A DNA stretch of 5,347 bases from Gammaproteobacteria bacterium (lineage in GTDB: Bacteria; Pseudomonadota; Gammaproteobacteria; Steroidobacterales; Steroidobacteraceae): positions 1-5,347 of the forward strand of contig VBNY01000144.1 in the NCBI GenBank assembly GCA_005877705.1, in the 5' to 3' direction. The notes beneath the pieces are model-generated. The model worked only from the letters and a program-made list of their open reading frames with translations. It searched no databases and was not told the origin of the DNA. The position numbers were made by a program, and so were the translations under genes. Positions 4,938 through 5,347 of the stretch are shown one piece after another; within the stretch, counting starts at the first letter, position 1; every line of letters begins with the position of its first letter.

Positions 4938-5347
4938 ATGCTGGAGCCAGCGATTGAGTCTCACACCGCCGACACGAGCGGCGCACGCGGCAAGCGCAGC
5001 CCCGACCAGGCGCTGCAGCCGGTGAACCTTCCGGATCTGCTGCTGGTCGAGCGGGCACGCAGCAAGGACGCCCGAGCGTTTGAGACTCTCATGCGCCGCT
5101 ACAATCGGCGGCTCTTCCGGATCGCGCGCAGCATCGTCCCCGATGAGGATGAGGCCGAACGGGTGGTGCAGGAAGCCTACCTGCTCGCATTCGCCGATCT
5201 GGGACGCTACGAGCCCCCGGGAAAGTTCGCAGCGTGGCTGGCGCGGCTCGCATACAACCACGCACGGACCCTGCGCGGCAGCCGGGTGTCCGTAAGGACG
5301 CACGGCCTCCCGCAGGACTCTGGCGCCGCACCGCCGGCGTCCGCAGG
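4938..5347 (+). CDS. ECF-type RNA polymerase sigma-70 factor, N-terminal part (3' end outside window)
   Basis: The frame stays open to the right edge (136 codons). After an extension of about 30 residues without recognisable motifs (MLEPAIESHTADTSGARGKR...), sigma region 2 follows. Region 2.1 is ARAFETLMRRYNRRLFRIAR (45-64), where the RYNRRLFRIAR pattern is typical of group IV (ECF) sigma factors. Region 2.2, which contacts core polymerase, is DEDEAERVVQEAYLLAFADL (69-88). Regions 2.3-2.4, for promoter melting and -10 recognition, are GRYEPPGKFAAWLARLAYNHARTLRGSR (89-116). Position 75 is Arg in AERVVQEAY where AEDVVQEAY is usual. Region 4 would lie beyond the window, so ECF rather than a longer sigma is inferred from the short N-terminus and region 2 style. 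The protein would redirect RNA polymerase to a specific regulon; the inducing signal and any anti-sigma factor are not in view. Confidence 0.85.
   Translation, partial: MLEPAIESHTADTSGARGKRSPDQALQPVNLPDLLLVERARSKDARAFETLMRRYNRRLFRIARSIVPDEDEAERVVQEAYLLAFADLGRYEPPGKFAAWLARLAYNHARTLRGSRVSVRTHGLPQDSGAAPPASA

Noticed and set aside
4580..4939. Minus-strand open frames in the gap before the sigma factor gene
   Set aside because: Composition matches antisense of GC-rich DNA, with overlap into the real plus-strand genes on both sides and no recognisable domain.

Overview
The window is GC-rich, compact bacterial chromosomal DNA. The gene set (TraB/GumN-like protein, rhomboid protease, YdcF/DUF218 protein, MATE transporter, ParB-like protein, ECF-type sigma factor) and the protein style suggest a proteobacterium, most likely a gammaproteobacterium of the Xanthomonadales/Nevskiales/Steroidobacter kind. 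That placement is an impression from protein similarity recalled from memory, not a measured result. No rRNA, tRNA, CRISPR array, transposase or phage gene is visible.

Layout. (1) Positions 2-289, + strand: the 3' end of a TraB/GumN-family gene that begins outside the window. (2) Positions 290-507: a convergent intergenic gap almost filled by a 191-bp nested palindromic element (310-500). It has 26-bp terminal inverted repeats and at least three perfect internal hairpins, and is the most unusual thing in the window. (3) Positions 508-3635, - strand: a three-gene cluster, very probably an operon, read MATE transporter -> YdcF/DUF218 membrane protein -> rhomboid intramembrane protease. The first two genes are 1 nt apart; the second and third are 19 nt apart or less than 40 nt apart, depending on the rhomboid start. 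(4) Positions 3636-3779: a divergent promoter gap. (5) Positions 3780-4685, + strand: an orphan protein with a ParB/Srx-type domain and no ParA neighbour. (6) Positions 4686-4937: a 252-bp gap dense in small inverted repeats, possibly a structured leader. (7) Position 4938 to the window end, + strand: the N-terminal part of an ECF-type sigma-70 factor, cut by the window edge.

How the genes may work together. The minus-strand cluster is entirely envelope-located: an exporter, a YdcF/ElyC-like protein with two membrane segments, and an intramembrane serine protease with intact catalytic residues. This suggests a membrane or envelope maintenance unit, but no shared pathway can be read from sequence alone. 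The ParB-like protein is transcribed divergently and its role is unknown. The sigma factor probably belongs to a separate regulatory locus that continues beyond the window. No clearly new multi-gene system is visible. The best candidates for something undescribed are the palindromic element at 310-500 and the structured gap before the sigma factor gene.
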